A stretch of 39,462 bases of DNA from positions 1 through 39,462 of the forward strand of contig JAGAVZ010000072.1 in the NCBI GenBank assembly GCA_017941635.1, written 5' to 3'. The position numbers were made by a program, and so were the translations under genes. This stretch comes from Cellulosilyticum sp. (GTDB lineage Bacteria > Bacillota > Clostridia > Lachnospirales > Cellulosilyticaceae). Shown here piece by piece: positions 17,676 through 25,729 of this stretch; positions within the stretch are counted from its first letter, which is position 1; each line of letters opens with the position of its first letter. Under the pieces are notes generated by a model. It was not told the origin of the DNA, made no database searches, and was given only the letters and a program-made list of their open reading frames with translations.

Positions 17676-17716
17676 TGTGAATTGAATACCACTCGTATAG
17701 TCAAAGGAGAAAAAAG

Positions 17717-18550
17717 ATGAAGAAAAAGCTACCATTATTGCTTCTGGTACCTGGATTGGTATTATTGATTGTTTTTTTAGTCATGCCATTACTTAATATC
17801 CTGATGCCAACAGTGTTTGATAATGGAATTTCATTAGAAAAGTACATAGCATTTTTTAAAGACGAATATTACATGAAGATTTTTATAAGAACCTTAAACA
17901 TTGCATTAACCAGTGCGGTAGTATGTATTGTATTAGGGGTACCAACCGCCTACTTTATTTCTAGGTGTGATAAAAAATGGAGAAGTTTACTAATGGCATG
18001 TTCCATTTTCCCGCTTTTAACGAATTCAGTGGTTAGAAGTTTTGCTTGGATTAATATCCTAGGAAGAAATGGGGTCATCAATACTTTATTAATGAATATG
18101 GGCATTATAGAGGAGCCTTTAAAATTACTTTATACAGAGTTCTCTATTTTAGTTGGGACAATCTATCTCTTTTTACCGCTCATGATTGTAACGGTAGTTG
18201 GAGCTATGGAAAATATTGATAATGATATGATGGAAGCCGCAGAAAGTTTAGGCGCAAATAGAGTGATTGCTTTTATGAAGGTTATTTTACCAATGAGCTT
18301 ACCAGGAATTATTGTTGGAGGGGTTCTTGTATTTACTGGCGCACTGACAGCTTATACAACACCACAGTTATTAGGTGGAAATGGTAACTTAGTACTTGCA
18401 ACACTGATTTATCAAAGAGCAATGACAATCGGAGATTGGACAGGAGCGAGTGTTATTGCGACGATTATGATTGTAACAACGATTATTGTCATTAAAGTAT
18501 TAAATGGAATTGCAGCTAGATTAGATAAAAGAGGTGAGCAAAATGCGTAA
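17717..18550 (+). CDS. ABC transporter permease, PotB type
   Basis: The protein is 277 aa with six predicted membrane helices. The cytoplasmic EAA loop reads MEAAESLGANRVIAFMKVILPMSLPGI (residues about 173-199), the ATPase-docking motif of binding-protein-dependent permeases. TNSVVRSFAWINILGRNGVIN is typical of the PotB/PotH subfamily. It forms the channel with the following permease. AAGGAG precedes the ATG. It is the first gene of the operon after the promoter and PurBox-like sites. By family alone it would be called spermidine/putrescine permease, but substrate class cannot be judged from the permease, and the regulatory context points to a purine-type compound. Confidence 0.88.
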   Translation: MKKKLPLLLLVPGLVLLIVFLVMPLLNILMPTVFDNGISLEKYIAFFKDEYYMKIFIRTLNIALTSAVVCIVLGVPTAYFISRCDKKWRSLLMACSIFPLLTNSVVRSFAWINILGRNGVINTLLMNMGIIEEPLKLLYTEFSILVGTIYLFLPLMIVTVVGAMENIDNDMMEAAESLGANRVIAFMKVILPMSLPGIIVGGVLVFTGALTAYTTPQLLGGNGNLVLATLIYQRAMTIGDWTGASVIATIMIVTTIIVIKVLNGIAARLDKRGEQNA

Positions 18551-19325
18551 GAATACAGGGTTAGCTATTTTTTCAATGTGTGTTTTCTTCTTTTTATTTT
18601 TCCCTCTTGTCATTATTACAGTAACAGCTTTTGGTGGAGAAAGTACAATTACGTTTCCAATTCAATCTTTTTCATTAAAATGGTTTGGGAATGTGTTTGC
18701 TTCAAAGTCGTTTATGTCTTCTTTTGGTGTGAGTTTAAAGATTGCGCTTTTAGCAACTTTATTAGCACTTTTAGTAGGGGTGCCAGCAGCTTATGCACTA
18801 GCACGCCATAGTATAAGAGGAAAAGGACTCTTAAAGAGTTTCTTCCTTTCACCAACGATTGTACCAGGAATTGTAGTGGGATTTGCACTATATCAATTTA
18901 TTGTGTTAGTACTACGTATACCTGTATTTTATGGATTATTATTAGGACATTTTTTAGCGGTATTGCCATATATTATTCGTATTGTGGGATCAAGTTTGGA
19001 ACAGTTTGATTTTTCCATTGAAGAGGTTGCTTGGAGTTTGGGATGCAATAAAATAGAGGCGTTCTTTAAGGTGGTATTACCAAATATCACAGGTGGTATT
19101 TCAGCAGCATTTATGTTAGCGTTTATTAATTCTTTTAATAACATTCCTGTTTCTATGTTCTTAACAGGGCCAGGGGTAACCACTTTACCGACAACTTTGA
19201 TGAATTATATTGAATATAATTATGACCCAACTGTATCTGCAATATCTGTACTTTTAATGTTTGCGACAGTGGTTATTATGTGGATTGTAGAAAAAACATT
19301 AGGCATCGCAGCTCTTTCAAAATAG
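18543..19325 (+). CDS. ABC transporter permease, PotC type
   Basis: The protein is 260 aa with six membrane helices. Its EAA loop reads IEEVAWSLGCNKIEAFFKVVLPNITGGI (about residues 157-184). It overlaps the end of the PotB-type gene by 8 nt, so translation is coupled. The frame extends 3 codons further up to a GTG, but GAGGTG lies about 6-7 nt before the ATG at 18543, which I take as the start. Together the two permeases form the membrane channel. The EAA loop begins EEVAWSLG rather than EEAAxxLG, a mild change that occurs in working PotC homologues. Confidence 0.87.
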   Translation: MRKNTGLAIFSMCVFFFLFFPLVIITVTAFGGESTITFPIQSFSLKWFGNVFASKSFMSSFGVSLKIALLATLLALLVGVPAAYALARHSIRGKGLLKSFFLSPTIVPGIVVGFALYQFIVLVLRIPVFYGLLLGHFLAVLPYIIRIVGSSLEQFDFSIEEVAWSLGCNKIEAFFKVVLPNITGGISAAFMLAFINSFNNIPVSMFLTGPGVTTLPTTLMNYIEYNYDPTVSAISVLLMFATVVIMWIVEKTLGIAALSK

Positions 19326-19338
19326 GAGGATAGAAACT

Positions 19339-20388
19339 ATGGCTTTTATGCACTTAGATGAGATTAACGTTAGTTATGATGGTAAAAAAAATATTTTAGA
19401 AAAGTTAAATTTAGAAGTAGAAGAAGGAGAACTTGTTTCTCTTTTAGGACCAAGTGGATGTGGAAAGACAACAACACTTAGGGTGATTGCAGGGTTTATT
19501 CCACCAGCAAGTGGAAAGTTTATGTTAGATGAAGAGGATTTAACAAAAGTGCCTGTGCATAAACGTAACTTTGGATTGGTTTTCCAAAGCTATGCACTGT
19601 TTCCTCACTTAAGTGTATATGATAACGTTGCCTTTGGGTTAAAGTTAAGAAAAGTAGGTAAAGAGGAAATGGATGAGCGTGTTAAAGAAGTTCTTGAAGT
19701 ATGTGGTTTAACAGAACTGGCAGACCGTTTTCCAAAACAAATGTCAGGTGGTCAAAGACAGCGTGTGGCACTTGCTAGAGCCCTTGTTATTAGACCAAAA
19801 CTCTTACTTTTAGATGAGCCGCTCAGTAACTTAGATGCTAAATTACGTATTAATATGAGAGTAGAGATTAAGCGCCTTCAAAAGAAACTGGGGATTACAA
19901 CTATTTTCGTTACACACGACCAAGAAGAATGTTTCTCAATTTCAGATAAAGTAGCGGTTATGAATAAAGGGGTAATCGAGCAGTACGATTCACCAGAAAA
20001 TATTTATGCAAGACCAACTACAGAGTTTGTGGCACGTTTCATTGGGTTTGAAAACTTTATTCCACTTAAACAAGTAGGAAATGGTCAGTATGAAGCAGAA
20101 AATCATCAAGTGTTTAGTGTAGAAAGTGATAGAAACTTTGAGATGTGTAAAGGCACAATTAGACCAGATGATATTCAAATTGTAAATGATGAAACAGAAG
20201 GAATATTTACTGAAAATATGATTGAAGGTAAGATTGAAGTCCATACTTTCTTAGGGAAATCTTATCAATATGAAGTGATGACAACACTAGGGAAACTTGT
20301 TGTAAATGGACAAGCTGACCGTGTTTATAAAACAGGTGAGACCTTAAAACTCTATTTACCACCTAATAAAGTGATATTAGTTAAGTAA
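19339..20388 (+). CDS. ABC transporter ATP-binding protein, PotA type
   Basis: The protein is 349 aa. The ATPase domain shows Walker A GPSGCGKTT (about residues 37-45), Q-loop VFQSYALFPH, signature MSGGQRQRVALARAL, Walker B LLLLDEPLSNLDA and the switch His in FVTHDQEE. The C-terminal third is a TOBE-type regulatory domain (GTIRPDDIQIV), typical of the PotA/FbpC/CysA cluster. It powers import through the two permeases encoded upstream. AGGAGG precedes the ATG, 13 nt after the PotC-type gene. The TOBE domain may take part in feedback control. Confidence 0.92.
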   Translation: MAFMHLDEINVSYDGKKNILEKLNLEVEEGELVSLLGPSGCGKTTTLRVIAGFIPPASGKFMLDEEDLTKVPVHKRNFGLVFQSYALFPHLSVYDNVAFGLKLRKVGKEEMDERVKEVLEVCGLTELADRFPKQMSGGQRQRVALARALVIRPKLLLLDEPLSNLDAKLRINMRVEIKRLQKKLGITTIFVTHDQEECFSISDKVAVMNKGVIEQYDSPENIYARPTTEFVARFIGFENFIPLKQVGNGQYEAENHQVFSVESDRNFEMCKGTIRPDDIQIVNDETEGIFTENMIEGKIEVHTFLGKSYQYEVMTTLGKLVVNGQADRVYKTGETLKLYLPPNKVILVK

Positions 20389-20432
20389 TAAAAACTTAAT
20401 CAATAGAATACATAACACAAGGAGAAAGAAAG

Positions 20433-21500
20433 ATGAAAAAAGTATTAGTAGCAAGCTTATGCGCTGTGTTAGCATTAACAGGATGTGGAAGCAGTAAGGA
20501 AGCAAGTTCAAATCAAGGGGCAGGTAGCCAAGAAGAAAAACGTACACTTGTTGTATCAACTTGGGGATTAAGCGAAGATGTATTACATGAAGAAGTTTAT
20601 GGTCCTTTTGAAGAAGTGTATAACTGTGAAGTAGTGTTAGAGTTAGGAACAACATCTGAACGTTATATGAAATTAGAAAATGACCCTAATTCAATCGTAG
20701 ACGTTATCGAGCTTTCTCAATCAGCAGCAGCTAATGGTTATGAAGCAGGTTTATTTGAACAATTAGACTATACACAACTACCTAATGCACAAGATTTAGT
20801 TCCAGCTGCAGCAGCAATGACAGAAACAGGATATGGTCCAGCTTATGCAGTTAATAGTATTGGAATTATTTATGACCGTGAAGCAGTAGGTTTTGAAATT
20901 ACAGAGTTTGCTGATTTATGGAATCCAGAACTTGAAGGTAAAATTTCTATTCCAGAAATCACAAGTACATTTGGACCGGCAATGATGTACATGGCAAGTG
21001 ATTATAAAGGTGTAGATATCACAACAGATAATGGAGCAGCTGCATTTGAAGCTTTAGCAGAATTAAAGCCTAACATTGTAAAAACTTATTCAAAATCGTC
21101 TGACCTTTCAAATATGTTTGCTTCAGGTGAAATTGAAGTAGCAGTTGTAGGAGATTTCGCTATTCCAACTGTACAAAGTGCAGCACCACAAGTAGAATAT
21201 GTATCACCTGCTTCAGGAACATATGCAAACTTCAATACAGTAGATATGAACAAAAACTCTAAAAACAAAGATTTAGCATATGCTTATATTAACTGGAGAA
21301 TTAGTGGGGAGCTTCAAAGTGTAACAGCTGAAAAATTAAATGAAGCACCAACTAACAGCACAGTACAACTTTCAGAAGAACAAGCTATGAACAAAACATA
21401 TGGTGAAGTAGCAGAGAATGCAAAAGCAATTGATTTTAGCTTTGTAAATCCTATCTTAAATGATTGGATTGATCAATGGAATCGTACAATCAATAGCTAA
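20433..21500 (+). CDS. ABC transporter substrate-binding lipoprotein, PotD-like cluster, substrate uncertain
   Basis: The protein is 355 aa with signal peptide and lipobox LTGC (Cys18) followed by a Ser-rich linker, so it is a membrane-anchored receptor. The fold pattern (TLVVSTWGLSEDVL, ADLWNPELEGKISIP, PNSTVQLS-like end) is that of the PotD/PotF cluster. In E. coli PotD, polyamines are held by Asp168, Glu171, Trp229, Trp255 and Asp257. At the corresponding places here I read PEITSTFGP, VVGDFAI and TYANFNTVD, without those Trp and acidic residues. This is a by-eye alignment. I infer that the ligand is not a polyamine; a purine-related ligand would fit the operator and the next gene. It is the last gene before a strong terminator. 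Confidence 0.85.
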   Translation: MKKVLVASLCAVLALTGCGSSKEASSNQGAGSQEEKRTLVVSTWGLSEDVLHEEVYGPFEEVYNCEVVLELGTTSERYMKLENDPNSIVDVIELSQSAAANGYEAGLFEQLDYTQLPNAQDLVPAAAAMTETGYGPAYAVNSIGIIYDREAVGFEITEFADLWNPELEGKISIPEITSTFGPAMMYMASDYKGVDITTDNGAAAFEALAELKPNIVKTYSKSSDLSNMFASGEIEVAVVGDFAIPTVQSAAPQVEYVSPASGTYANFNTVDMNKNSKNKDLAYAYINWRISGELQSVTAEKLNEAPTNSTVQLSEEQAMNKTYGEVAENAKAIDFSFVNPILNDWIDQWNRTINS

Positions 21501-21559
21501 TAGATGATTTTATAAAATCAGTATTTAATTAAATAGCGATGTAAAAATCAAGACAAGGG

Positions 21560-21600
21560 AGATGTAGCAAAGGAAATAGAAACTTTGCTACATCTTTTGT
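21560..21600 (+). terminator. Terminator after the ABC importer operon
   Basis: A perfect 13-bp stem (AGATGTAGCAAAG, 21560-21572, with 21583-21595) and a 10-nt loop are followed by TTTGTTT. It separates the importer genes from the amidohydrolase, which may be expressed by readthrough or from an unseen promoter. Confidence 0.85.
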
Positions 21601-21750
21601 TTATCATCTAGAAAAGTATGTGCTTTACTTTTATATAGAACAATCAATTTTAGTTTGTATTTATGCACTCTTGTTCTTCTTATATTTGGGAGAAAAGTTC
21701 TTATGAATAAATAAGATTATTACTTGGTTTTATTTATAGAGGATCAATAT

Positions 21751-21850
21751 GTTAATAAAAGCAAAGAGAATATTGATATAGATGATAGAAACGCTAATAA
21801 AAGCAAAGAGAATACTAATATAGATGATAGAAACGCTCATAAAAGAAAAA
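21751..21850 (+). repeat. 42-bp tandem repeat, about 2.3 copies
   Basis: The unit GTTAATAAAAGCAAAGAGAA... (21751-21792) is repeated at 21793-21834 with a few changes and begins a third time at 21835. The unit length is a multiple of three, so a 64-codon frame stays open through it (starting TTG at 21724), but that frame has no ribosome site and I do not call it a gene. The whole stretch 21601-21905 has no supported gene; no PurBox core (CGAA/TTCG) is present in it. Confidence 0.75.
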
Positions 21851-21919
21851 TGGATACTGAGCAATTTTTTTGTGGAAATATAAACAATAAGAGCTTGGAT
21901 AAAATAGGAGAAAAATAGT

Positions 21920-23245
21920 ATGAAGACAACCATTACAAATGTATGGATTCTAACAATGGATCAGAATCTAACAGAATATAAAGAAGGTTTTTTAACAATA
22001 GAAAAAGATAAAATTGTTGCCATGGGTCATATGAAAGATTATGTAGGAAGTACCAATCAGGAAGAGGAGATTATTGATGGTAAAGGTGGTATTTTAATGC
22101 CTGGGATGATTAATGTACATACTCATGTGAGTATGGTACCATTTCGAAGCTTAGGGGATGACTGCAAAGACCGTCTAAGAAGATTCCTCTTTCCATTAGA
22201 AAATGAATGTATGACACCAGAACTTGTCTATCATGGTGCAAAATATGGGATAGGTGAAATGTTACTAAGTGGTGTGACCACGATGATGGATATGTATTAC
22301 TTTGAAGATGAAGTAGCAAAAGCGGCTGATGAGATGGGAATCAGAGCTTTTGTAGGGGAAACAGTCATTAACTTTGCAACTTGTGATACCACAGAACCTT
22401 ATGGGGGACTAGGGTATGGAGAGGAATTGATTAAGAAGTGGAAGGGGCATGAACGTATTGTGCCATTTATTGCACCTCATGCAACCAATACCAACAGTGA
22501 GGAAGCGTTAATTAAAGCCAATGAGCTTTCCAAAAAGTATGATGTACCATTTTCTATGCATGTTGCAGAATTAGATTATGAGATGGATTATTTTAGAGAG
22601 CAATATCAGACAACACCAATAGGGTTCTTAAATGATATAGGAGTACTTAATGATAGACTTGTAGCAGCACATTGTATTTATTTGTCTAAGGAAGATATTG
22701 GATTGATGAAAGAGAATGGCGTAGGCGTAGCACATTGTATTGGTTCTAACACCAAAGCGGCTAAAGGGGTAGCACCGATTAAAGCACTTTTAGAAGTGGG
22801 TGTACCTGTGGGTTTAGGTACTGATGGGCCTTCTAGTGGCAATACATTAGACGTATTGACTCAGTTTAAGCTCTTTGCTAACTTTCATAAAGTAACCAAT
22901 CAAGACCGTTCGATTTTCCCAGCCAAAGAAATTGTAAAGTTAGGCACAAGTAGTGGGGCTAAAGTACTACATGAAGAAAAAAGAATTGGTTCCCTTGAAG
23001 TAGGGAAGAAAGCTGACTTAGTCCTAGTTGAAACAGAATCAGTCAATATGTTTCCGATATTTGATGCTTATTCAGCATTAGTTTATAGTGCCAATGCAAG
23101 TAATGTGGAGATGGTATTTGTAAATGGAAAATGCGTGGTTAAGGATAAACAATTGGTGCATGCAGATTTAAGAAAAATAAGAAAGGATTTAAATCAAGCT
23201 ATGGATGATTTTAAAGTCGAAGCGGTGCGAAGAAGTCAGTTATAG
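21920..23245 (+). CDS. Amidohydrolase, MTA/SAH/adenosine deaminase-like
   Basis: The protein is 441 aa with the metal-dependent amidohydrolase pattern of the MTA/SAH deaminase-SsnA-guanine deaminase branch. The metal pair is in NVHTHVSM (His67, His69). SMHVAE, VAAHCIYL and GLGTDGPSSGN follow, giving the other His residues and the metal-binding Asp, and a C-terminal composite beta domain (GSLEVGKKADLVLVE) closes the protein. Known relatives deaminate 5'-methylthioadenosine, S-adenosylhomocysteine, adenosine or related purines and pterins. The exact substrate cannot be read. AGGAG is 9 nt from the ATG. Its position after the PurBox-controlled importer suggests that it processes the imported compound, though a terminator lies between. 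This link is inference. Confidence 0.82.
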   Translation: MKTTITNVWILTMDQNLTEYKEGFLTIEKDKIVAMGHMKDYVGSTNQEEEIIDGKGGILMPGMINVHTHVSMVPFRSLGDDCKDRLRRFLFPLENECMTPELVYHGAKYGIGEMLLSGVTTMMDMYYFEDEVAKAADEMGIRAFVGETVINFATCDTTEPYGGLGYGEELIKKWKGHERIVPFIAPHATNTNSEEALIKANELSKKYDVPFSMHVAELDYEMDYFREQYQTTPIGFLNDIGVLNDRLVAAHCIYLSKEDIGLMKENGVGVAHCIGSNTKAAKGVAPIKALLEVGVPVGLGTDGPSSGNTLDVLTQFKLFANFHKVTNQDRSIFPAKEIVKLGTSSGAKVLHEEKRIGSLEVGKKADLVLVETESVNMFPIFDAYSALVYSANASNVEMVFVNGKCVVKDKQLVHADLRKIRKDLNQAMDDFKVEAVRRSQL

Positions 23246-23369
23246 AATAAGTAAATAGATTGTAGTTTAGGGTATTGGTGTTATAATAAGGGATGAAAAA
23301 GGAAATATAGATAGGGGAGTATAAAGTAATCTGTGAAAAATTAAAATTAAAGATTCAATGGGGGATTAG

Positions 23370-23747
23370 ATGAAAGCAACAAGAGTGGATGATTTTATGT
23401 TTGGGACATTTCCTGGGATATTTATGACGATTTGGTGGATTTTATTTATAGGGTTTATGATTATATTTATGGTAGGATTAGGACGTAATATAAAGCAGTG
23501 GAAGAAAAATAATGATTCACCAAGATTAATAGTAAATGCAAAGATAGTAGGAAAACGTAATCATGTATCGCATCATATGCATCGTAGTACATCAACGGAT
23601 TATTATGTGACATTTGAGGTGGAAAGTGGAGACCGTATGGAACTTGAAGTAAGCGGAAATGAGTATGGAATGCTTGTGGAGGGAGATGAGGGGAATTTAT
23701 CTTTCCAAGGAACACGCTATCTTGGGTTTGATAGGAACAGTAGATAA
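23370..23747 (+). CDS. DUF2500 family small membrane protein
   Basis: The protein is 125 aa. One transmembrane helix (about residues 14-37; IFMTIWWILFIGFMIIFMVG) is followed by a basic linker and a beta-rich domain: RLIVNAKIVGKRNHVSHH, STDYYVTFEVESGDRMELEVSGNEYGMLVEGDEGNLSFQGTRYLGF. This is the DUF2500 pattern (as in E. coli YhhM); the function is unknown. GGGGG precedes the ATG. It follows the amidohydrolase at 124 nt and is closed by a terminator. Confidence 0.78.
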   Translation: MKATRVDDFMFGTFPGIFMTIWWILFIGFMIIFMVGLGRNIKQWKKNNDSPRLIVNAKIVGKRNHVSHHMHRSTSTDYYVTFEVESGDRMELEVSGNEYGMLVEGDEGNLSFQGTRYLGFDRNSR

Positions 23748-23753
23748 AAGTTT

Positions 23754-23796
23754 AAAAGAGGACAGCTTAAGTGAATAAGCATGTTCTCTTTTTTTG
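23754..23796 (+). terminator. Terminator after the DUF2500 gene
   Basis: An imperfect stem AAAGAGGACAGCTTA against TAAGCATGTTCTCTTT (23755-23769 with 23777-23792, one bulge) is followed by T7. Confidence 0.75.
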
Positions 23797-24240
23797 ATAT
23801 AGTGCATCTGATGAAGCTAGACTATGCTAGTAAGGTAAAGCCTATCTAAGTAATCGTTAAGGACATCGTAATCAATCACCTCCACATGCTACGAGTAATT
23901 TGTATAATATTAGAAATGTATGATAGGGAGTGGGTATAACATACACACGAACGGTAGAAGAATAGAACGATAAGTAGGGAAGAGAATAGCCTTATGAGAT
24001 TAAGCTCATAATAATGGAATACTAGCGAAATGTTCTAATAAAGCTTAGAAAGACTGCATATAGTTTTAAAGGAAGAAAAAGTACATGTTCAAAAAGTGCA
24101 GAATGGATTAAGACAATCTATAGGTGTGAAATCGATATGCATGTAAGAATGAAGAAATACATAAAAAATTATAAAATGACAAGAAAATAAAAGGTTGCAC
24201 AAAATGTGATAAAGTGAGAAAATGTGGGTGAACCGCAAAC
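23797..24240. other. Long gene-free stretch before glmU
   Basis: About 440 bases carry no supported gene. A small hairpin TTATGAG/CTCATAA lies near 23995-24012. A possible minus-strand micro-ORF lies at 23817-23879. A weak promoter may start at TTGCAC (24195-24200), and AAAATGTG occurs at 24201-24208 and 24220-24227 with a related AATGTG near 24241. I recognise no known RNA family. Confidence 0.4.
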
Positions 24241-24262
24241 AATGTGAAAGGAAGATATAGAA

Positions 24263-25627
24263 ATGAAAACAAAAGCATTAGTTTTAGCAGCTGGTCAAGG
24301 GACTCGTATGAAATCTAACGGCTCAAAAGTACTTCATAAAGTTTTAGGCAAGAGTCTGGTAGAATATCCAATCATTGCAGCGAAAGGTGTAGGTGTTGAG
24401 GAAATTTGTCTAATTGTAGGTCATAAAGCGGAGGATGTAAAAGCAGCTTTAGGTGAGCGCGTGAGTTATGCACTTCAAAAAGAGCAATTAGGAACAGGTC
24501 ATGCAGTAATGCAAGCATTAGATTTTATGGAAGATGCAGATGAAGTGATTGTTTTATGTGGCGATACACCACTTATTACAAAAGAAACACTTCAAACTAT
24601 GTTAGATTTCCATCGTGAAAAACAAAATGCTATTACTGTTCTTTCAACATTAATGGAAGATCCAACAGGTTATGGTAGAATTGTACGTGACGCAAATGGC
24701 AATCTTCTAAAAATCGTAGAGCAAAAAGATGCAACTGAAGAAGAAAAAGCAATTAATGAAATTAATGGGGGTATTTATACTTTTGATGGAAAGTTATTAA
24801 AATATGCCCTTTCTAAATTAGACAACAATAATGTTCAAAATGAATATTATTTAACAGATACAATTGAAATTCTTTTAAATGAAGGTAAACGAGTAGATGC
24901 CATTGCTATTGAAGCAAGTGATGATATTGCAGGGGTAAATTCACGTATACAACTAGCTGGCGTGACACAAGTTATGAAAGAAAGAATTAATGAAAAACAT
25001 ATGGCAAATGGCGTTACTTTAGTGGATCCAGCAAATACTTATATTGAATCAGATGTAGTGATTGGTAAAGATACTATTATTGAACCGGGATGTATGTTAC
25101 AAGGTAATACTGTAATTGGTGAAAACTGCCGTATTGGATATAACTCAAAGCTTACCAATATGACTATTAAAGACAATGTAGATATTGAAGTAAGTGTGCT
25201 TACAGATAGCTTTGTAGATGAAGGAACTCATGTAGGTCCATTTGCTTATGTAAGACCAAATTCACATATTGGCAAAAATATTAAAGTCGGTGACTTCGTA
25301 GAAATCAAAAATGCTAACATTGGTGATGGCACTAAGATTTCACACTTAACTTACATTGGAGATGCTGATGTTGGAGAAGGTGTAAACTTTGGTTGTGGTA
25401 CAGTTGTAGTAAATTATGATGGTCAAAAGAAACACCGCACTACAATCGGAAATCATGCATTTATTGGATGTAACACAAATCTTGTGTCACCAGTTGTAGT
25501 AGAAGACAATGCTTACACAGCAGCAGGTTCTACTATTACAAGAACAGTACCTGAAAATAGTTTAGGAATTGCAAGAGCAAAACAAGAAAATAAAGAGAAC
25601 TGGGTGCTCAAAAAACGACAAAAATAA
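24263..25627 (+). CDS. glmU: Bifunctional UDP-GlcNAc pyrophosphorylase / glucosamine-1-phosphate acetyltransferase
   Basis: The protein is 454 aa, the full GlmU length. The N-terminal uridylyltransferase begins LAAGQGTRMKSNGSKVLHKVLGK; EQLGTGHAV, CGDTPLI and INGGIY complete the UDP-GlcNAc site. The C-terminal left-handed beta helix (from about residue 250) holds the acetyl-CoA site (VGPFAYVRPNSHIG, VVNYDGQKKHRTTIG, AGSTITRTVP). It makes UDP-GlcNAc for peptidoglycan and other glycans. AAAGGAAG precedes the ATG. prs follows with its own promoter, keeping the glmU-prs order of Bacillus. Confidence 0.96.
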   Translation: MKTKALVLAAGQGTRMKSNGSKVLHKVLGKSLVEYPIIAAKGVGVEEICLIVGHKAEDVKAALGERVSYALQKEQLGTGHAVMQALDFMEDADEVIVLCGDTPLITKETLQTMLDFHREKQNAITVLSTLMEDPTGYGRIVRDANGNLLKIVEQKDATEEEKAINEINGGIYTFDGKLLKYALSKLDNNNVQNEYYLTDTIEILLNEGKRVDAIAIEASDDIAGVNSRIQLAGVTQVMKERINEKHMANGVTLVDPANTYIESDVVIGKDTIIEPGCMLQGNTVIGENCRIGYNSKLTNMTIKDNVDIEVSVLTDSFVDEGTHVGPFAYVRPNSHIGKNIKVGDFVEIKNANIGDGTKISHLTYIGDADVGEGVNFGCGTVVVNYDGQKKHRTTIGNHAFIGCNTNLVSPVVVEDNAYTAAGSTITRTVPENSLGIARAKQENKENWVLKKRQK

Positions 25628-25656
25628 AGTTTTGTCATCAAATTATACTTTATACT

Positions 25657-25684
25657 TTGCATTTTGTATACAATATGTTATAAT
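25657..25684 (+). promoter_or_regulatory. Promoter of prs
   Basis: TTGCAT (25657-25662), a 16-bp spacer and TATAAT (25679-25684), about 45 bp before the start codon. Confidence 0.6.
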
Positions 25685-25729
25685 ATTTTGCGGAAAACAC
25701 GGTCGAATATTAAGGAGGACTCAGGTCAG

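Noticed and set aside
17622-17716. Guanine/adenine riboswitch in the importer leader
   Set aside because: Looked for because of the purine link. The three-stem purine aptamer core motifs are not present and the leader is too short and AT-rich; the inverted PurBoxes explain the region better.
17717-21500. Plain annotation as spermidine/putrescine importer PotBCAD
   Set aside because: Family membership supports the transporter type but not the substrate; the binding-residue and operator evidence argue against polyamine, so I left gene symbols blank.
21751-21850. CRISPR array
   Set aside because: The copies are adjacent with no unique spacers and no cas genes are nearby.
21724-21918. 64-codon open frame across the tandem repeat
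   Set aside because: No ribosome site before its TTG, repetitive low-complexity product, and it ends at the ribosome site of the amidohydrolase. Open only because the repeat unit is a multiple of three.
25664-25729. 22-residue N-terminal extension of Prs
   Set aside because: It overlaps the promoter -10 and ribosome site and is not part of the PRPP synthetase family.
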